Source of the DNA: Pseudoalteromonas piratica
GTDB lineage: Bacteria > Pseudomonadota > Gammaproteobacteria > Enterobacterales > Alteromonadaceae
Reading direction: 5' to 3'
DNA: 64,000 nucleotides
Assembly (NCBI RefSeq): GCF_000788395.1
Contig: NZ_CP009889.1
Location: 992,001-1,056,000, forward strand
The position numbers and the translations under genes are program-made. The notes under the pieces are model-generated. The model was given only the letters and a program-made list of their open reading frames with translations. It ran no database searches and was not told where the DNA came from. This document shows, one piece after another, positions 1 to 8,640 of the stretch (position 1 is the stretch's first letter; each line of letters starts with the position of its first letter).

Positions 1-1
1 G

Positions 2-823
2 TCAAGTGATCTCGCTAAACGTGAGATTGCCGCAATTTTAAGATGTGATCTTTCATTGATCATTTCAGATTTTGAAATGCAATTATTGATAAAGCAATAC
101 AAGTTAGATGAAGCGTTATTGCACCACCTGCCCTTTATGCTAGAACCAAATAAATTAGAAACTAATCCAGATTACCAATCGCGCCAACATTTCGTCACAA
201 TCGGCAATTTTAGGCATGCGCCAAATTGGGATAGCGTTCTTTACTTACAACAATTATGGCCCCATATTCGTAAACGCTTACCACAAGCAGAATTACATAT
301 TTATGGCTCTTACCCGCCACCTAAAGCAACAGCATTGACTAACCCTAAACAAGGCTTTTTAGTAAAAGGCTGGTGTGATGATGCGTATAAGGTTATAAAA
401 AGTGCCAGAGTATTATTAAGCCCTTTACGTTTTGGAGCAGGCATAAAAGGCAAGTTTTTAGATGCAATGGCCTGTGAAACACCGTCTTTAACTACAGATA
501 TTGGCATTGAAGGTATGTTCAACGAAGCGCATTGGCCCGGTTTGGTCGCCAACTCTGACGAGTCTATAATTAGCTCTGCCGTTGAACTCTATCAGAATGA
601 ATCTTTGTGGCATGAAAAGTCATCACTTTGCCACCCATCGATTAAGGCAAAGTTTGACCAATCGACACTGTCCAGTGAATTGTTAGCGCGGATTGAGCTT
701 ATTCAATCCCAATTATCACAACACAGGTTGAACAATTTTATCGGTGCCATGCTTAAACACCATAGCCACGCGAGTACCAAATATATGTCACAATGGATTA
801 CAGAGAAAAATAAAAAGAATTAA
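2..823 (+). CDS. Glycosyltransferase, GT4-like, 5' end missing
   Basis: Only the last 273 residues are present; the frame stays open to the left edge, so the start lies outside the window. The visible part holds the C-terminal nucleotide-sugar-binding half of a GT-B glycosyltransferase: a GNFRHAPNWDS segment begins the second Rossmann domain, and PLRFGAGIKGKFLDAMACE (about residues 140-160 of the visible part) is the glycine-rich donor-binding loop followed by a conserved acidic helix. The protein should transfer a sugar to a polysaccharide, lipopolysaccharide or glycoconjugate acceptor in the cytoplasm, but the acceptor cannot be told from this fragment. It probably ends a surface-polysaccharide gene cluster lying to the left, since the next gene is a chemoreceptor. 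Confidence 0.8.
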   Translation, partial: SSDLAKREIAAILRCDLSLIISDFEMQLLIKQYKLDEALLHHLPFMLEPNKLETNPDYQSRQHFVTIGNFRHAPNWDSVLYLQQLWPHIRKRLPQAELHIYGSYPPPKATALTNPKQGFLVKGWCDDAYKVIKSARVLLSPLRFGAGIKGKFLDAMACETPSLTTDIGIEGMFNEAHWPGLVANSDESIISSAVELYQNESLWHEKSSLCHPSIKAKFDQSTLSSELLARIELIQSQLSQHRLNNFIGAMLKHHSHASTKYMSQWITEKNKKN

Positions 824-877
824 ACACTATTTGCTCTAACTTAAATTGAAAGCGGTTAGTTTTTGTACCGTATTTAC

Positions 878-922
878 AAACTGTAACAATTATCATTTCA
901 TTACAGTTTTATTACAATGTAA
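878..922. promoter_or_regulatory. Inverted repeat plus short palindrome before the chemoreceptor gene
   Basis: A perfect 9-bp inverted repeat (AAACTGTAA at 878-886, TTACAGTTT at 901-909, 14-nt spacer) is followed at once by an 11-bp palindrome, TTACAATGTAA (912-922). The first could end transcription of the upstream glycosyltransferase gene, since it is followed by TTTTATTA. The shared TGTAA/TTACA core also fits two sites for one repressor or activator in front of the chemoreceptor gene. The sequence alone does not decide. Confidence 0.35.
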
Positions 923-967
923 CATCATGCCACTTTCGTGACGTCTTTAATTTGGACACAAAACTGC

Positions 968-2935
968 ATGATTTTAAAACAAAAACTATTGCTTTCATTT
1001 ATAACCTTAGCACTATTGCCTATTGTCATTATTACAATAATTGCAATTTCTATTTCAAATAGCGCGCTTGAAAAACAAGCTTTTAATCAATTAACGTCAA
1101 TAAAAAATATCAAAGCTACTGAAATTCAGAATTATTTTGAACAAAGTCAAGCCGACTTATCGTTAATAGCCTCGTCTTGGACAAACTTTGGAGAGGTAAC
1201 CAATGCTCAACTTGCTGCCACCAAACACGCTTATTTCGAGCGTTTTATCACTACAAATCAATATTACGATTTATTTTTAATTAACTTAAACGGTGACATT
1301 TTTTATACGGTAACAAAAGAGGCCGATTACAAGACAAATTTACTAAACGGGCCATATAAAGAATCTGGTTTAGGTAAGTTATTTTCTCAAACACTTGTCC
1401 AACCACAATTTAACATCGTTGATTTCGAACCTTACGCCCCAAGTAATAACGATCCAGCCGCATTTATAGCACAACCTCTAATTCAAAATGGAGAAGTGAA
1501 AGGCGTTATTGCACTACAACTCTCAATCAAGAAAATTAATAAATTAATGCAACAACGCGATGGCATGGGTGAAACAGGCGAATCATATATTGTGGGTTCA
1601 GATAAACGACTTCGTTCAGATTCGTTTCTTGATCCTATCGGCCGTTCAGTACAAGCAAGCTTTGCAGGCACCATTGAACAAAATGGCGTTGATACATTAG
1701 CTGTGCAACAAGGACTTATGGGCATAAGTAGCACGCAAATAATACAAGATTACAATGACAACGCTGTCCTATCTGCTTTTATGCCGATTAATTTTGCCAA
1801 TTTGAACTGGGTGTTGATCAGCGAAATTGATGTTGCTGAGGCATTTGCTGCAACAGATAGAATGAAGTCATCAATTTTAATAGTGTCTTTGTTAACATTA
1901 ATTGTTGTCTGTATTTCTGCGTTAAAGATCACCCGTTCTATTTTATTACCCATAGGTGGCGAACCGAAAACAATGCATCAACTTGCAATGCGTATAGCGG
2001 ATGGCGATCTAACGTATGATTTTAGAGACAATGACAATGCCCAAGGTCTCTTTAAATCAATGAAACAAATGAATCAGAGTCTATTGCGCGTTATTTCAAG
2101 TATTATCTCATCCAGCTCACAACTGTCTCACACTGTTGAGCAAACTAGTGCAACAAGCTTACAAGCTAAAGCAAGTCTTGCAGAGCAACACCTGAATATT
2201 GAAACCGTTTCTTCCTCAATGCACGAAATGGCGATGACAATTGAAGAAGTGGCCAACAATGCCAAAGACTCATCAGAACAAACACAACTTGCCAAGATAA
2301 AAAGTACACAAGCAAATGATGATATTAATGCGGCACTTGTCGCTACTGAGGAACTAAAAGCAGCGTTAGCGAGTGCCAATCATGTAATTAAACAAGTTGA
2401 AAAGAAAAGTTTAGGTATTAACTCTGTACTTGAAGTAATTCAAGGCATTACAGAGCAAACAAACTTGTTAGCACTTAATGCCGCAATTGAAGCTGCACGT
2501 GCTGGTGAACAAGGTCGCGGATTTGCAGTAGTTGCAGATGAAGTAAGACAGCTTGCATTTAAAACCCAGCAGTCTACCGCAAATATTGAAACCATGATTA
2601 AAGAACTGCAAAGTGATACACAATCTGCCGTTACCACTATTGAGCAAAGCAGTGAACATGCAAATACCACACTAAATAAAGCAAAGAGTTGTGAACAAAC
2701 AATGTTAACTGTGCTTAATGATATGGAGTTAATTACCCTTAACTCAGAAACAATAGCAACCGCAGCTTCGCAACAAAGCATTGCCGCGGAGGAAATAAAT
2801 CAAAGTATTATCGCAATCAATAATGCTGCCCTTGAAAACGCAACAGGTGCTGAACAAATAGCGACTGCAAGCGAGGAATTAAAAGCACTCACGCAAAGCC
2901 TAAATAGGTTGAGCGCACAATTTAAACTTGCTTAA
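968..2935 (+). CDS. Methyl-accepting chemotaxis protein, Cache-type sensor
   Basis: This is a transmembrane chemoreceptor of 655 residues. The order is: N-terminal membrane segment (about 7-29), a periplasmic region of about 270 residues that resembles a double Cache ligand-binding domain, a second membrane segment (about 300-322), HAMP, and a long cytoplasmic signalling coiled coil. The signalling tip near residues 490-530 contains the conserved hairpin ending [15 protein letters not shown], which binds CheA and CheW. It should pass ligand binding to the flagellar switch. I chose the ATG at 968 because the protein then begins MILKQK just before the first membrane helix; a GTG at 938 in the same frame would add ten residues. 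No clear ribosome site precedes either start. The ligand is unknown; Cache receptors often sense amino or organic acids. Confidence 0.9.
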   Translation: MILKQKLLLSFITLALLPIVIITIIAISISNSALEKQAFNQLTSIKNIKATEIQNYFEQSQADLSLIASSWTNFGEVTNAQLAATKHAYFERFITTNQYYDLFLINLNGDIFYTVTKEADYKTNLLNGPYKESGLGKLFSQTLVQPQFNIVDFEPYAPSNNDPAAFIAQPLIQNGEVKGVIALQLSIKKINKLMQQRDGMGETGESYIVGSDKRLRSDSFLDPIGRSVQASFAGTIEQNGVDTLAVQQGLMGISSTQIIQDYNDNAVLSAFMPINFANLNWVLISEIDVAEAFAATDRMKSSILIVSLLTLIVVCISALKITRSILLPIGGEPKTMHQLAMRIADGDLTYDFRDNDNAQGLFKSMKQMNQSLLRVISSIISSSSQLSHTVEQTSATSLQAKASLAEQHLNIETVSSSMHEMAMTIEEVANNAKDSSEQTQLAKIKSTQANDDINAALVATEELKAALASANHVIKQVEKKSLGINSVLEVIQGITEQTNLLALNAAIEAARAGEQGRGFAVVADEVRQLAFKTQQSTANIETMIKELQSDTQSAVTTIEQSSEHANTTLNKAKSCEQTMLTVLNDMELITLNSETIATAASQQSIAAEEINQSIIAINNAALENATGAEQIATASEELKALTQSLNRLSAQFKLA

Positions 2936-2940
2936 GTTAC

Positions 2941-2982
2941 ATTGACACAATAAAGCGGCGAGAGCGGCTTTATTGTGTCAAT
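2941..2982. terminator. Hairpin between convergent genes
   Basis: A perfect 16-bp stem (2941-2956 with 2967-2982, 10-nt loop) lies directly after the chemoreceptor stop codon and before the end of the oppositely oriented binding-protein gene. It lacks a long T run but is well placed to stop transcription from both sides. Confidence 0.6.
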
Positions 2983-2986
2983 GCGC

Positions 2987-3802
2987 TTAATGTAAACACC
3001 GTTTCTCTAGGGTTAGCTCCGATTCGGCAATTGTACTCTCTGCAGTTGGTATATACTGTTTTTTTATTGTTTTGATTTCGCCATTTTGCTTCATATGATC
3101 TATGGCGTGTTGTAACTTGCTTGTCATTGATGGTGGTAACGCATTATTGAGTGCTAAGTAATTGCCTAATAACCTTTCATCTTTAATTAAATAAACAGGT
3201 TTAACTTCGTTAGTTTGTAGTCGTTTATTATCGATATGGAATTGTATTGTGTTTGCTGAGGCAATAAACAAATCCAATTTACCACGTTTAAACGCCAGAA
3301 TTTCGCCAAATTTTTCGGAGTAATTGATATAATGCTTATTTTCCTCCAGCCCCCAACTTTGCAAAATATCTTCGTAAACATCGCCTTTATGTAAACCCAC
3401 TGTAAACTTTTTAAGCTGTTGCTGATCAAAAATATGGATATCATCTCGCGTAGCCAGTTTATAGAAACAAGCGGGACTGGATACTAATGGGCCAACCCAT
3501 TGAAAGTGAACTTCACGTTCAGGTAGACGCGATGTTGATATTAGTCCCGCAAAACGCTTGCCTTGCGCAGAGGCCATTGCTCTTTGCCACGGGTATAATT
3601 TAAATTCACAACGTAAATTGGCGATTTCGCAAGCTCGTTTAACGATGTCATGGTTGATACCAACAATGCGATCTTCTTCCAGATAATTGTAAGGCGGAAA
3701 CTGTTCGGTAAAAATGGTAATAATTGGTGTGCCATCCGCTTTTGAGCTGAATGGAAAGTAACAAAGCAACATTAATAACCAAACCCTGTATCTTAAATTC
3801 AA
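2987..3802 (-). CDS. Periplasmic solute-binding protein, family 3
   Basis: This 271-residue protein has a signal peptide (about residues 1-22, ending near SSKADG) and then the two-lobed fold of family 3 extracellular binding proteins: TIFTEQFPPYNYLEEDRIVG near the mature N-terminus and a C-terminal helix before KTIKKQYI. It should bind an amino acid or similar small molecule in the periplasm. No ABC permease or ATPase gene is adjacent, so it may be an orphan receptor protein rather than part of a transporter; such proteins are common in Alteromonadales. It is convergent with the Cache chemoreceptor, which leaves room for a sensory partnership, but nothing in the sequence proves it. The ligand is unknown. 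Confidence 0.8.
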   Translation of the reverse strand: MNLRYRVWLLMLLCYFPFSSKADGTPIITIFTEQFPPYNYLEEDRIVGINHDIVKRACEIANLRCEFKLYPWQRAMASAQGKRFAGLISTSRLPEREVHFQWVGPLVSSPACFYKLATRDDIHIFDQQQLKKFTVGLHKGDVYEDILQSWGLEENKHYINYSEKFGEILAFKRGKLDLFIASANTIQFHIDNKRLQTNEVKPVYLIKDERLLGNYLALNNALPPSMTSKLQHAIDHMKQNGEIKTIKKQYIPTAESTIAESELTLEKRCLH

Positions 3803-3942
3803 AGAAAATCCTTATAAATGGTGTGCTTATTTTTGAGTATAATAAATTTATTCAATTTTTTTATATTTAACATAAACAAAACTAGACAAAACGTAAATAA
3901 AACTTAAAATTTGCGAGTCATTCCCATTAATAGATTTTCACA

Positions 3943-5169
3943 TTGAACACTGCTAGTTTTACGCAAAAACGCCGCTTTATTGTAAAGCTTGGAAAAATGC
4001 TTCATAAGTTCGGTACCCCCTCTTACCGATTAGAAGCACACCTCGAAAATTTGGCCACGTTTTTTGGCTTAAAAGCGTCGTTTATCATCACGCCAACTGC
4101 ATTAACCTTTGTTATTTGGACTGAAGGCCATGAAGATGAATACACCCACGCTGCACGTGTTTCACCCGGTGAACTTGATTTAGGTGCGCTAGCACATACC
4201 GATGAATTGGTTGATAAGCTCACTGATTACACAATTACGTTAGAGCAAGCTGACATAGCACTCGATAAAATTGCTAATATGCCTAACCCTTATAATCGAC
4301 TTGCAACAGGTGGTGCTTTTGCAATGTCTGGTGGTGCATTTGCTATGTTAATGGGCACCAGTTGGAATGACGTTCTGTGGTCCACGCTTCTGAGTACTGT
4401 TGTTTACTTATTTGTGCTGTGGGCAGAAAAATCACGTCGCGTGTCGCATATGCTTGAGCCTGTTGTTGCGGTCGTAGCCGCGGTACTTGCTTGTGCAATC
4501 AGTGCTTATATTGATCCTGGCATTAATATTCGCATGGTTGTGCTCTCGGCAATAATTGTTTTTATACCAGGGCTTGCTTTGACTTTAGGTCTTGCTGAAC
4601 TTTCCGCTCGTCATTTAGTTTCTGGTACAGCGCGTGTTATGGACGCGCTTATGTTGTTGTTTAAACTCTACTTTGGTGCTTTTTTGGGTATTGCTGTTGG
4701 ATTTGCGCTATTTGGACAAGCAGACTTTATTGCGCCAGAACCAATACCTAAATGGACAGCTTGGCTTGCAATTGCAATATTATGTATGAGCTTAATTATC
4801 ATCTTTCGTACTAAAGCTAAACATGCGTTATGGTCGGTTATTGCTGGTTTCGTTGCTTATGCGGCAAGTATTTTAGGAGCAATGTACTTAGACTACGCTC
4901 TAGGTACATTTATAGGTGCTTTTGCAGTTGGTGTTTACAGTAATTTCTTCACGCGTGCTGCCAATGCCCCTGCCTGTATTGTTGCCATGCAAGGACTCAT
5001 TGTCTTGGTACCAGGTAGTAAAACGTATATTGGTTTAAATTCATTAATATCCGGACAAGAATTTGTAGCCAGTACCGGAATTGGCCAACAGACCTTTTTA
5101 ATATTCATGTCTTTAGTTGCCGGGTTAATCTTTGCAAATGTTGCTTTGCCCCCAAAGAAAAGTCTCTAG
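3943..5169 (+). CDS. Threonine/serine exporter family (ThrE) protein
   Basis: This 408-residue inner-membrane protein joins the two parts of ThrE-type exporters. The N-terminal soluble stretch carries the typical GKMLHKFGTPSYRLE motif (about residues 17-31), followed by about ten membrane helices in two groups of five, with a PGLALTLGLAEL segment near the end of the first group and LVPGSKTYIG near the end of the second. It is expected to export threonine and serine using the proton gradient. The start is a TTG, because an in-frame stop lies four codons upstream (3931-3933) and the next ATG would cut the conserved motif. It stands alone, with a terminator-like hairpin after the stop. Confidence 0.85.
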   Translation: MNTASFTQKRRFIVKLGKMLHKFGTPSYRLEAHLENLATFFGLKASFIITPTALTFVIWTEGHEDEYTHAARVSPGELDLGALAHTDELVDKLTDYTITLEQADIALDKIANMPNPYNRLATGGAFAMSGGAFAMLMGTSWNDVLWSTLLSTVVYLFVLWAEKSRRVSHMLEPVVAVVAAVLACAISAYIDPGINIRMVVLSAIIVFIPGLALTLGLAELSARHLVSGTARVMDALMLLFKLYFGAFLGIAVGFALFGQADFIAPEPIPKWTAWLAIAILCMSLIIIFRTKAKHALWSVIAGFVAYAASILGAMYLDYALGTFIGAFAVGVYSNFFTRAANAPACIVAMQGLIVLVPGSKTYIGLNSLISGQEFVASTGIGQQTFLIFMSLVAGLIFANVALPPKKSL

Positions 5170-5180
5170 CACTTTTAAAA

Positions 5181-5214
5181 TGTATACAGGCGATATCATA
5201 TCGCTTTGTATACA
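5181..5214 (+). terminator. Hairpin after the thrE-like gene
   Basis: TGTATACA (5181-5188) pairs with TGTATACA (5207-5214), and CGATA pairs with TATCG inside, interrupted by a small mismatch. It begins 11 bp after the stop codon. There is no strong T run, so it may be a weak terminator. Confidence 0.45.
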
Positions 5215-5643
5215 CCCGCTCATTCTGAATTAAAATACCGCACATCACACGCTGCTTATATATTATCGGTGGCGTTGCATATTAGCGTTTTAGCCTGCAC
5301 ACAGTAAAATCTTACTAAACAGTCTTTATATTTAAATAAAGAATCTAAAAAACCCAATTTTGTAGCACTTAGCCCTACCACCTTTAATAAGAATTACTTT
5401 ATAGCCTCTAAGAATCAATAGCTTGTTAATTTGCAAAACTGTGATTACAACTGAAAAACAAAACTATGGCTGACATGTAAACTTTAACGATTAATTTTTT
5501 ATGCAAGATGAATGTTACTAGAGCATATTTTACATATTAAAACTTTGCCAAAGGGCTTTAATCAATAAATAATATTAATTTGTTCCAATTATTTATAAAT
5601 ATTTATTATTTAATATCAAATATTTAACTACCAATCTTCACTT

Positions 5644-5689
5644 ATTCATAACTATTCATCCTAAATCAATACCATTCACAACTAATCAT
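5644..5689 (+). promoter_or_regulatory. Two 16-bp direct repeats, 30 bp apart
   Basis: ATTCATAACTATTCAT (5644-5659) and ATTCACAACTAATCAT (5674-5689) match at 14 of 16 positions and start exactly 30 bp apart, close to three helical turns. This fits two binding sites on the same face of the DNA for a regulator of the downstream receptor gene. The binding protein is unknown; the CadC-like protein encoded at 10053-12095 is a possible candidate. Confidence 0.4.
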
Positions 5690-5703
5690 GTAGCTATAGC
5701 ATC

Positions 5704-5763
5704 ACTCAAATGGTTTCGCTTTTTAATTTATGACACCACGTTAATTAGCGAGAACATTTGAGT
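5704..5763 (+). promoter_or_regulatory. Long imperfect inverted repeat in the leader of the first TonB receptor
   Basis: Positions 5704-5720 pair with 5747-5763: 17 bp with one mismatch and one position that would be a G-U pair in RNA, around a 26-nt loop. It ends 53 nt before the receptor ATG. No T run follows, so it is not a typical terminator. It could be an operator or a folded mRNA leader. Confidence 0.45.
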
Positions 5764-5816
5764 ACTTCATAAGGGAAAATAACAAATAAAAACGTAATAC
5801 ATAGCAAGGGGAAACA

Positions 5817-8372
5817 ATGGCTTTATCTAACAAATCGAAATTAAGTTTGGCAATTAGCAATGCATTAATTGTGGCAAGTATGTCGAGCTCTTTGGCTTAT
5901 GCATCACAAGAAAACAATACAGCACAACAAAGCGATGTTGAAGTAATTCAGGTGAGAGGAATCCGAGGTAGCTTAGTTAAATCATTAAATACAAAACGCT
6001 TCTCAGGTTCAGTTGTTGATGCAATATCGGCAGAAGATATCGGTAAATTTCCCGATCAAAATGTCGCTGAATCACTACAACGTATCACAGGTGTGTCAAT
6101 TTCTCGTAATTTTGGTGAAGGCGAACGTGTCAGTATTCGTGGTACATCTGAAAGCCAAAATAGAACATTATTAAATGGTCAAGCGGTTGGGTCTGTTGAT
6201 TGGTGGACAAACTCCCCTGCTAGTCGTGGTTTTAACTACACTATGTTACCGTCAGAAATTGTCTCTGGCTTAGAAGTGTATAAATCACCTGAAGCAGATA
6301 TTGATGAAGGTTCAATTGGTGGTACTGTTATCGTCAGAACCCGTAAACCTCTTGACTTAGAGGCCAATAAAATCGCAGGAAGCGTTTTGGCCCAACACAG
6401 CGAAGTATCGGGTAAAACTGACCCACAACTCAGTGGTATGTATTCGTGGAAAAACGACAAAGAAACAGTTGGAGCATTAGTTTCTGTTGTTCGCCAGCAA
6501 CGCAACTTACGCCGCGACGGTATTGAATCTTGGAGTTGGACACACCGTGATATTGAAATGGAAGACGGTACTATTCATGAGAATGTGTATAGTTCAGGTG
6601 GTGGTGGCTCAGCCATGTTTTCACAAGAGCGTATCAGAACGGGTTTTAACGCGTCACTACAATTTCGTCCATCAGATGCATTAGATATTACCTTTAACGC
6701 GCTTAATTCTACACTTGAAGCAAATAACGAAAACCAAAACTTTCTCTGGTTACCAGGGTATGGCGGTTCTAAATACCAAGATGTGACGATTATCGACCAC
6801 GACAAAGTTGGTAAAATGCTTATTGCCGGTACATTAGGCTTATCTCCTGACGGAAGTAATATTCTTGATGAGACAAAAGTACGTAATTCTGAACTAAAGA
6901 CACAATCGTACGATCTCAAGGCAGATCATCAAGGGGAACTTTGGCAAACATCTGTTCATCTTGGTTATACCAAAGGTTCAGGGGGTTCACACGCTGACCG
7001 AAGTGTTGGTTGGGGTGGCAACGTTGTTCATTCTTACGATGCCTCAAGTACACAAGATATTAAAACCAGCTACGCTAATGATCCTGCTGATGGTAGCAAA
7101 TGGGCACTAGATTTCCTCCGTTATGATCAAAACAATGCCAAAGACGATGAACACTATTTACAACTTGATTTTTCAAGACCAGTGGATGTTGCTGTATTCA
7201 GTAATATTAAATTCGGTGCTAAATATCGTGACCACAGCCGTTACAATGAAAAAAGACAAACTGCTACTCGTACTGATCTGAATTGGTCTTTGGCTGATTA
7301 TTCTCTTACTATGCCATCTGATTATTTATCTGGCTTAGGCTCTTCCGGTACCCTTAAAAACTATGCAATTACTGACTCCAATAAAGTAAGACGCGAAGGT
7401 GACGCGCTTGGTTGGGATTACAACTTATTAAAAGCCAGTACTTTTGAAGTAAACGAAAAAATAGTTGCAAGTTATATTAAAGCAGATATTGATGCCGATA
7501 GTTTGCGCGGTAATTTAGGTCTACGTTTAGTGCAAACCAACCAAGATACAGGTGCGTATGTCGGTGAAAATTGGCAAACACAATCAAAAGATTATTTTGA
7601 TGTGCTACCCAGTTTAAACCTTGCGATTGATTTAGATGATGATGTAATTATGCGCTTAGCCGCTGCCCGAGTCATGTCTCGTCCAGATTATAACTCTATG
7701 ACGCCATCAACATCTTATAATTTAGAAACCAAAACGGGCACAGGCGGCAACCCAGATATCGACCCTTACCGTGCTAACCAATTTGATGTCAGCGTTGAAT
7801 GGTATTTTGATGAGGCAAGCTTATTTTCTGCTGCAGTGTTTCATAAAGATATTCAATCTTTCTTAGATTCGCAGCTAACTTTAGAAACCCATGAAGGAAC
7901 GGATATCCTGGTTAACCGCCCTGTAAATGGACGAAGCGGTACTATCCAAGGACTTGAACTTGCTGTTCAGCATGATATTTATCAAGGGCTTGGTGTTATG
8001 GCTAACTACACTTACGTAGATGGAGAGGCAAAAGGACCTGACGGTGAAGACATTACTATTCCAGGTAACTCTAAACATACAATCAACCTAAGTGCTTACT
8101 ATGAGAATGAACATGTTAATGGTCGTATTTCTTATAACTATCGAACAGGTTATGACACTGGTTTAGGTTGGCCAGGTTATGTTGATGATTATGGTCAAAT
8201 AGATGCCAATATTAACTACAATCTGACAGAAAATATCACCCTTGTTTTAGAAGCGATTAACTTGACCGACGAACACACTTTTAGTTACCAAGAAAAAGGT
8301 GTAGAACATGCTTTAACAGGTGTTTACGCTGATGGTAGACGTTATGTCGCAGGTGTCCGTTTCAATTTTTAA
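5817..8372 (+). CDS. TonB-dependent receptor, first of two paralogues
   Basis: This 851-residue outer-membrane receptor has a signal peptide (cleavage near AYA at residue 29), a plug domain (about 45-170) with motifs such as IGKFPDQNVAESLQRITGV and SIGGTVIVRTRKPL, and a 22-strand barrel ending in the aromatic residue F. The plug resembles the Xanthomonas/Caulobacter type (TIGR01782), often linked to uptake of plant or algal oligosaccharides, although the substrate cannot be read here. The start has a good ribosome site, AAGGGGAAACA. A near relative lies at 12218, sharing the DWW and RGFNYTMLP motifs in the plug and similar C-terminal barrel strands. The gene ends with a strong terminator and is preceded by repeat structures that may control it. 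Confidence 0.93.
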   Translation: MALSNKSKLSLAISNALIVASMSSSLAYASQENNTAQQSDVEVIQVRGIRGSLVKSLNTKRFSGSVVDAISAEDIGKFPDQNVAESLQRITGVSISRNFGEGERVSIRGTSESQNRTLLNGQAVGSVDWWTNSPASRGFNYTMLPSEIVSGLEVYKSPEADIDEGSIGGTVIVRTRKPLDLEANKIAGSVLAQHSEVSGKTDPQLSGMYSWKNDKETVGALVSVVRQQRNLRRDGIESWSWTHRDIEMEDGTIHENVYSSGGGGSAMFSQERIRTGFNASLQFRPSDALDITFNALNSTLEANNENQNFLWLPGYGGSKYQDVTIIDHDKVGKMLIAGTLGLSPDGSNILDETKVRNSELKTQSYDLKADHQGELWQTSVHLGYTKGSGGSHADRSVGWGGNVVHSYDASSTQDIKTSYANDPADGSKWALDFLRYDQNNAKDDEHYLQLDFSRPVDVAVFSNIKFGAKYRDHSRYNEKRQTATRTDLNWSLADYSLTMPSDYLSGLGSSGTLKNYAITDSNKVRREGDALGWDYNLLKASTFEVNEKIVASYIKADIDADSLRGNLGLRLVQTNQDTGAYVGENWQTQSKDYFDVLPSLNLAIDLDDDVIMRLAAARVMSRPDYNSMTPSTSYNLETKTGTGGNPDIDPYRANQFDVSVEWYFDEASLFSAAVFHKDIQSFLDSQLTLETHEGTDILVNRPVNGRSGTIQGLELAVQHDIYQGLGVMANYTYVDGEAKGPDGEDITIPGNSKHTINLSAYYENEHVNGRISYNYRTGYDTGLGWPGYVDDYGQIDANINYNLTENITLVLEAINLTDEHTFSYQEKGVEHALTGVYADGRRYVAGVRFNF

Positions 8373-8461
8373 TTCTGAAAAAGAGTAAAGGTGCACTTTC
8401 GAGTGCATAACGCTAACACAGGACTGCCCCCTATTGTCTTGCTCTTCTATTTCAGAAACCC

Positions 8462-8489
8462 AAACAGCGAGTTTTTACTCGCTGTTTTT
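8462..8489 (+). terminator. Rho-independent terminator after the first TonB receptor
   Basis: CAGCGAGT (8465-8472) pairs with ACTCGCTG (8477-8484) around a TTTT loop and is followed by five T residues. It lies about 90 bp after the receptor stop codon. Confidence 0.8.
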
Positions 8490-8640
8490 CTTTCAGAAAC
8501 TAATTTAATTCAATATGTTATTTAATAAAATTTTCAGATTAAAATAATTAAATACCAATTTAATTTCTTAGCTAGTTTGCGTATTCTTGTTATATTAATG
8601 GTTTCCGATAACTCGAATCGTAAACTTAGTATTACTTCTA

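Larger units (their letters stand above)
5215..5816 (+). other. Long AT-rich intergenic region upstream of the first TonB receptor
   Basis: About 600 bp without a convincing gene. The left two thirds are very AT-rich. The right third holds a pair of direct repeats (5644-5689) and a long inverted repeat (5704-5763) and probably contains the promoter and leader of the receptor gene at 5817. I could not assign a promoter with confidence. Confidence 0.5.

Noticed and set aside
2440-2781. Open frame of 113 codons opposite the chemoreceptor gene
   Set aside because: It lies antisense to the conserved signalling domain and has no known motif or ribosome site; a by-product of the coding strand.
5181-5214. 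TGTATACA repeats as the ends of an insertion element
   Set aside because: Only 18 bp apart with no coding sequence between; a simple hairpin after a gene explains them.
6575-6919. Open frame of 114 codons opposite the first TonB receptor
   Set aside because: Antisense to a clearly conserved receptor gene; composition fits a shadow frame.
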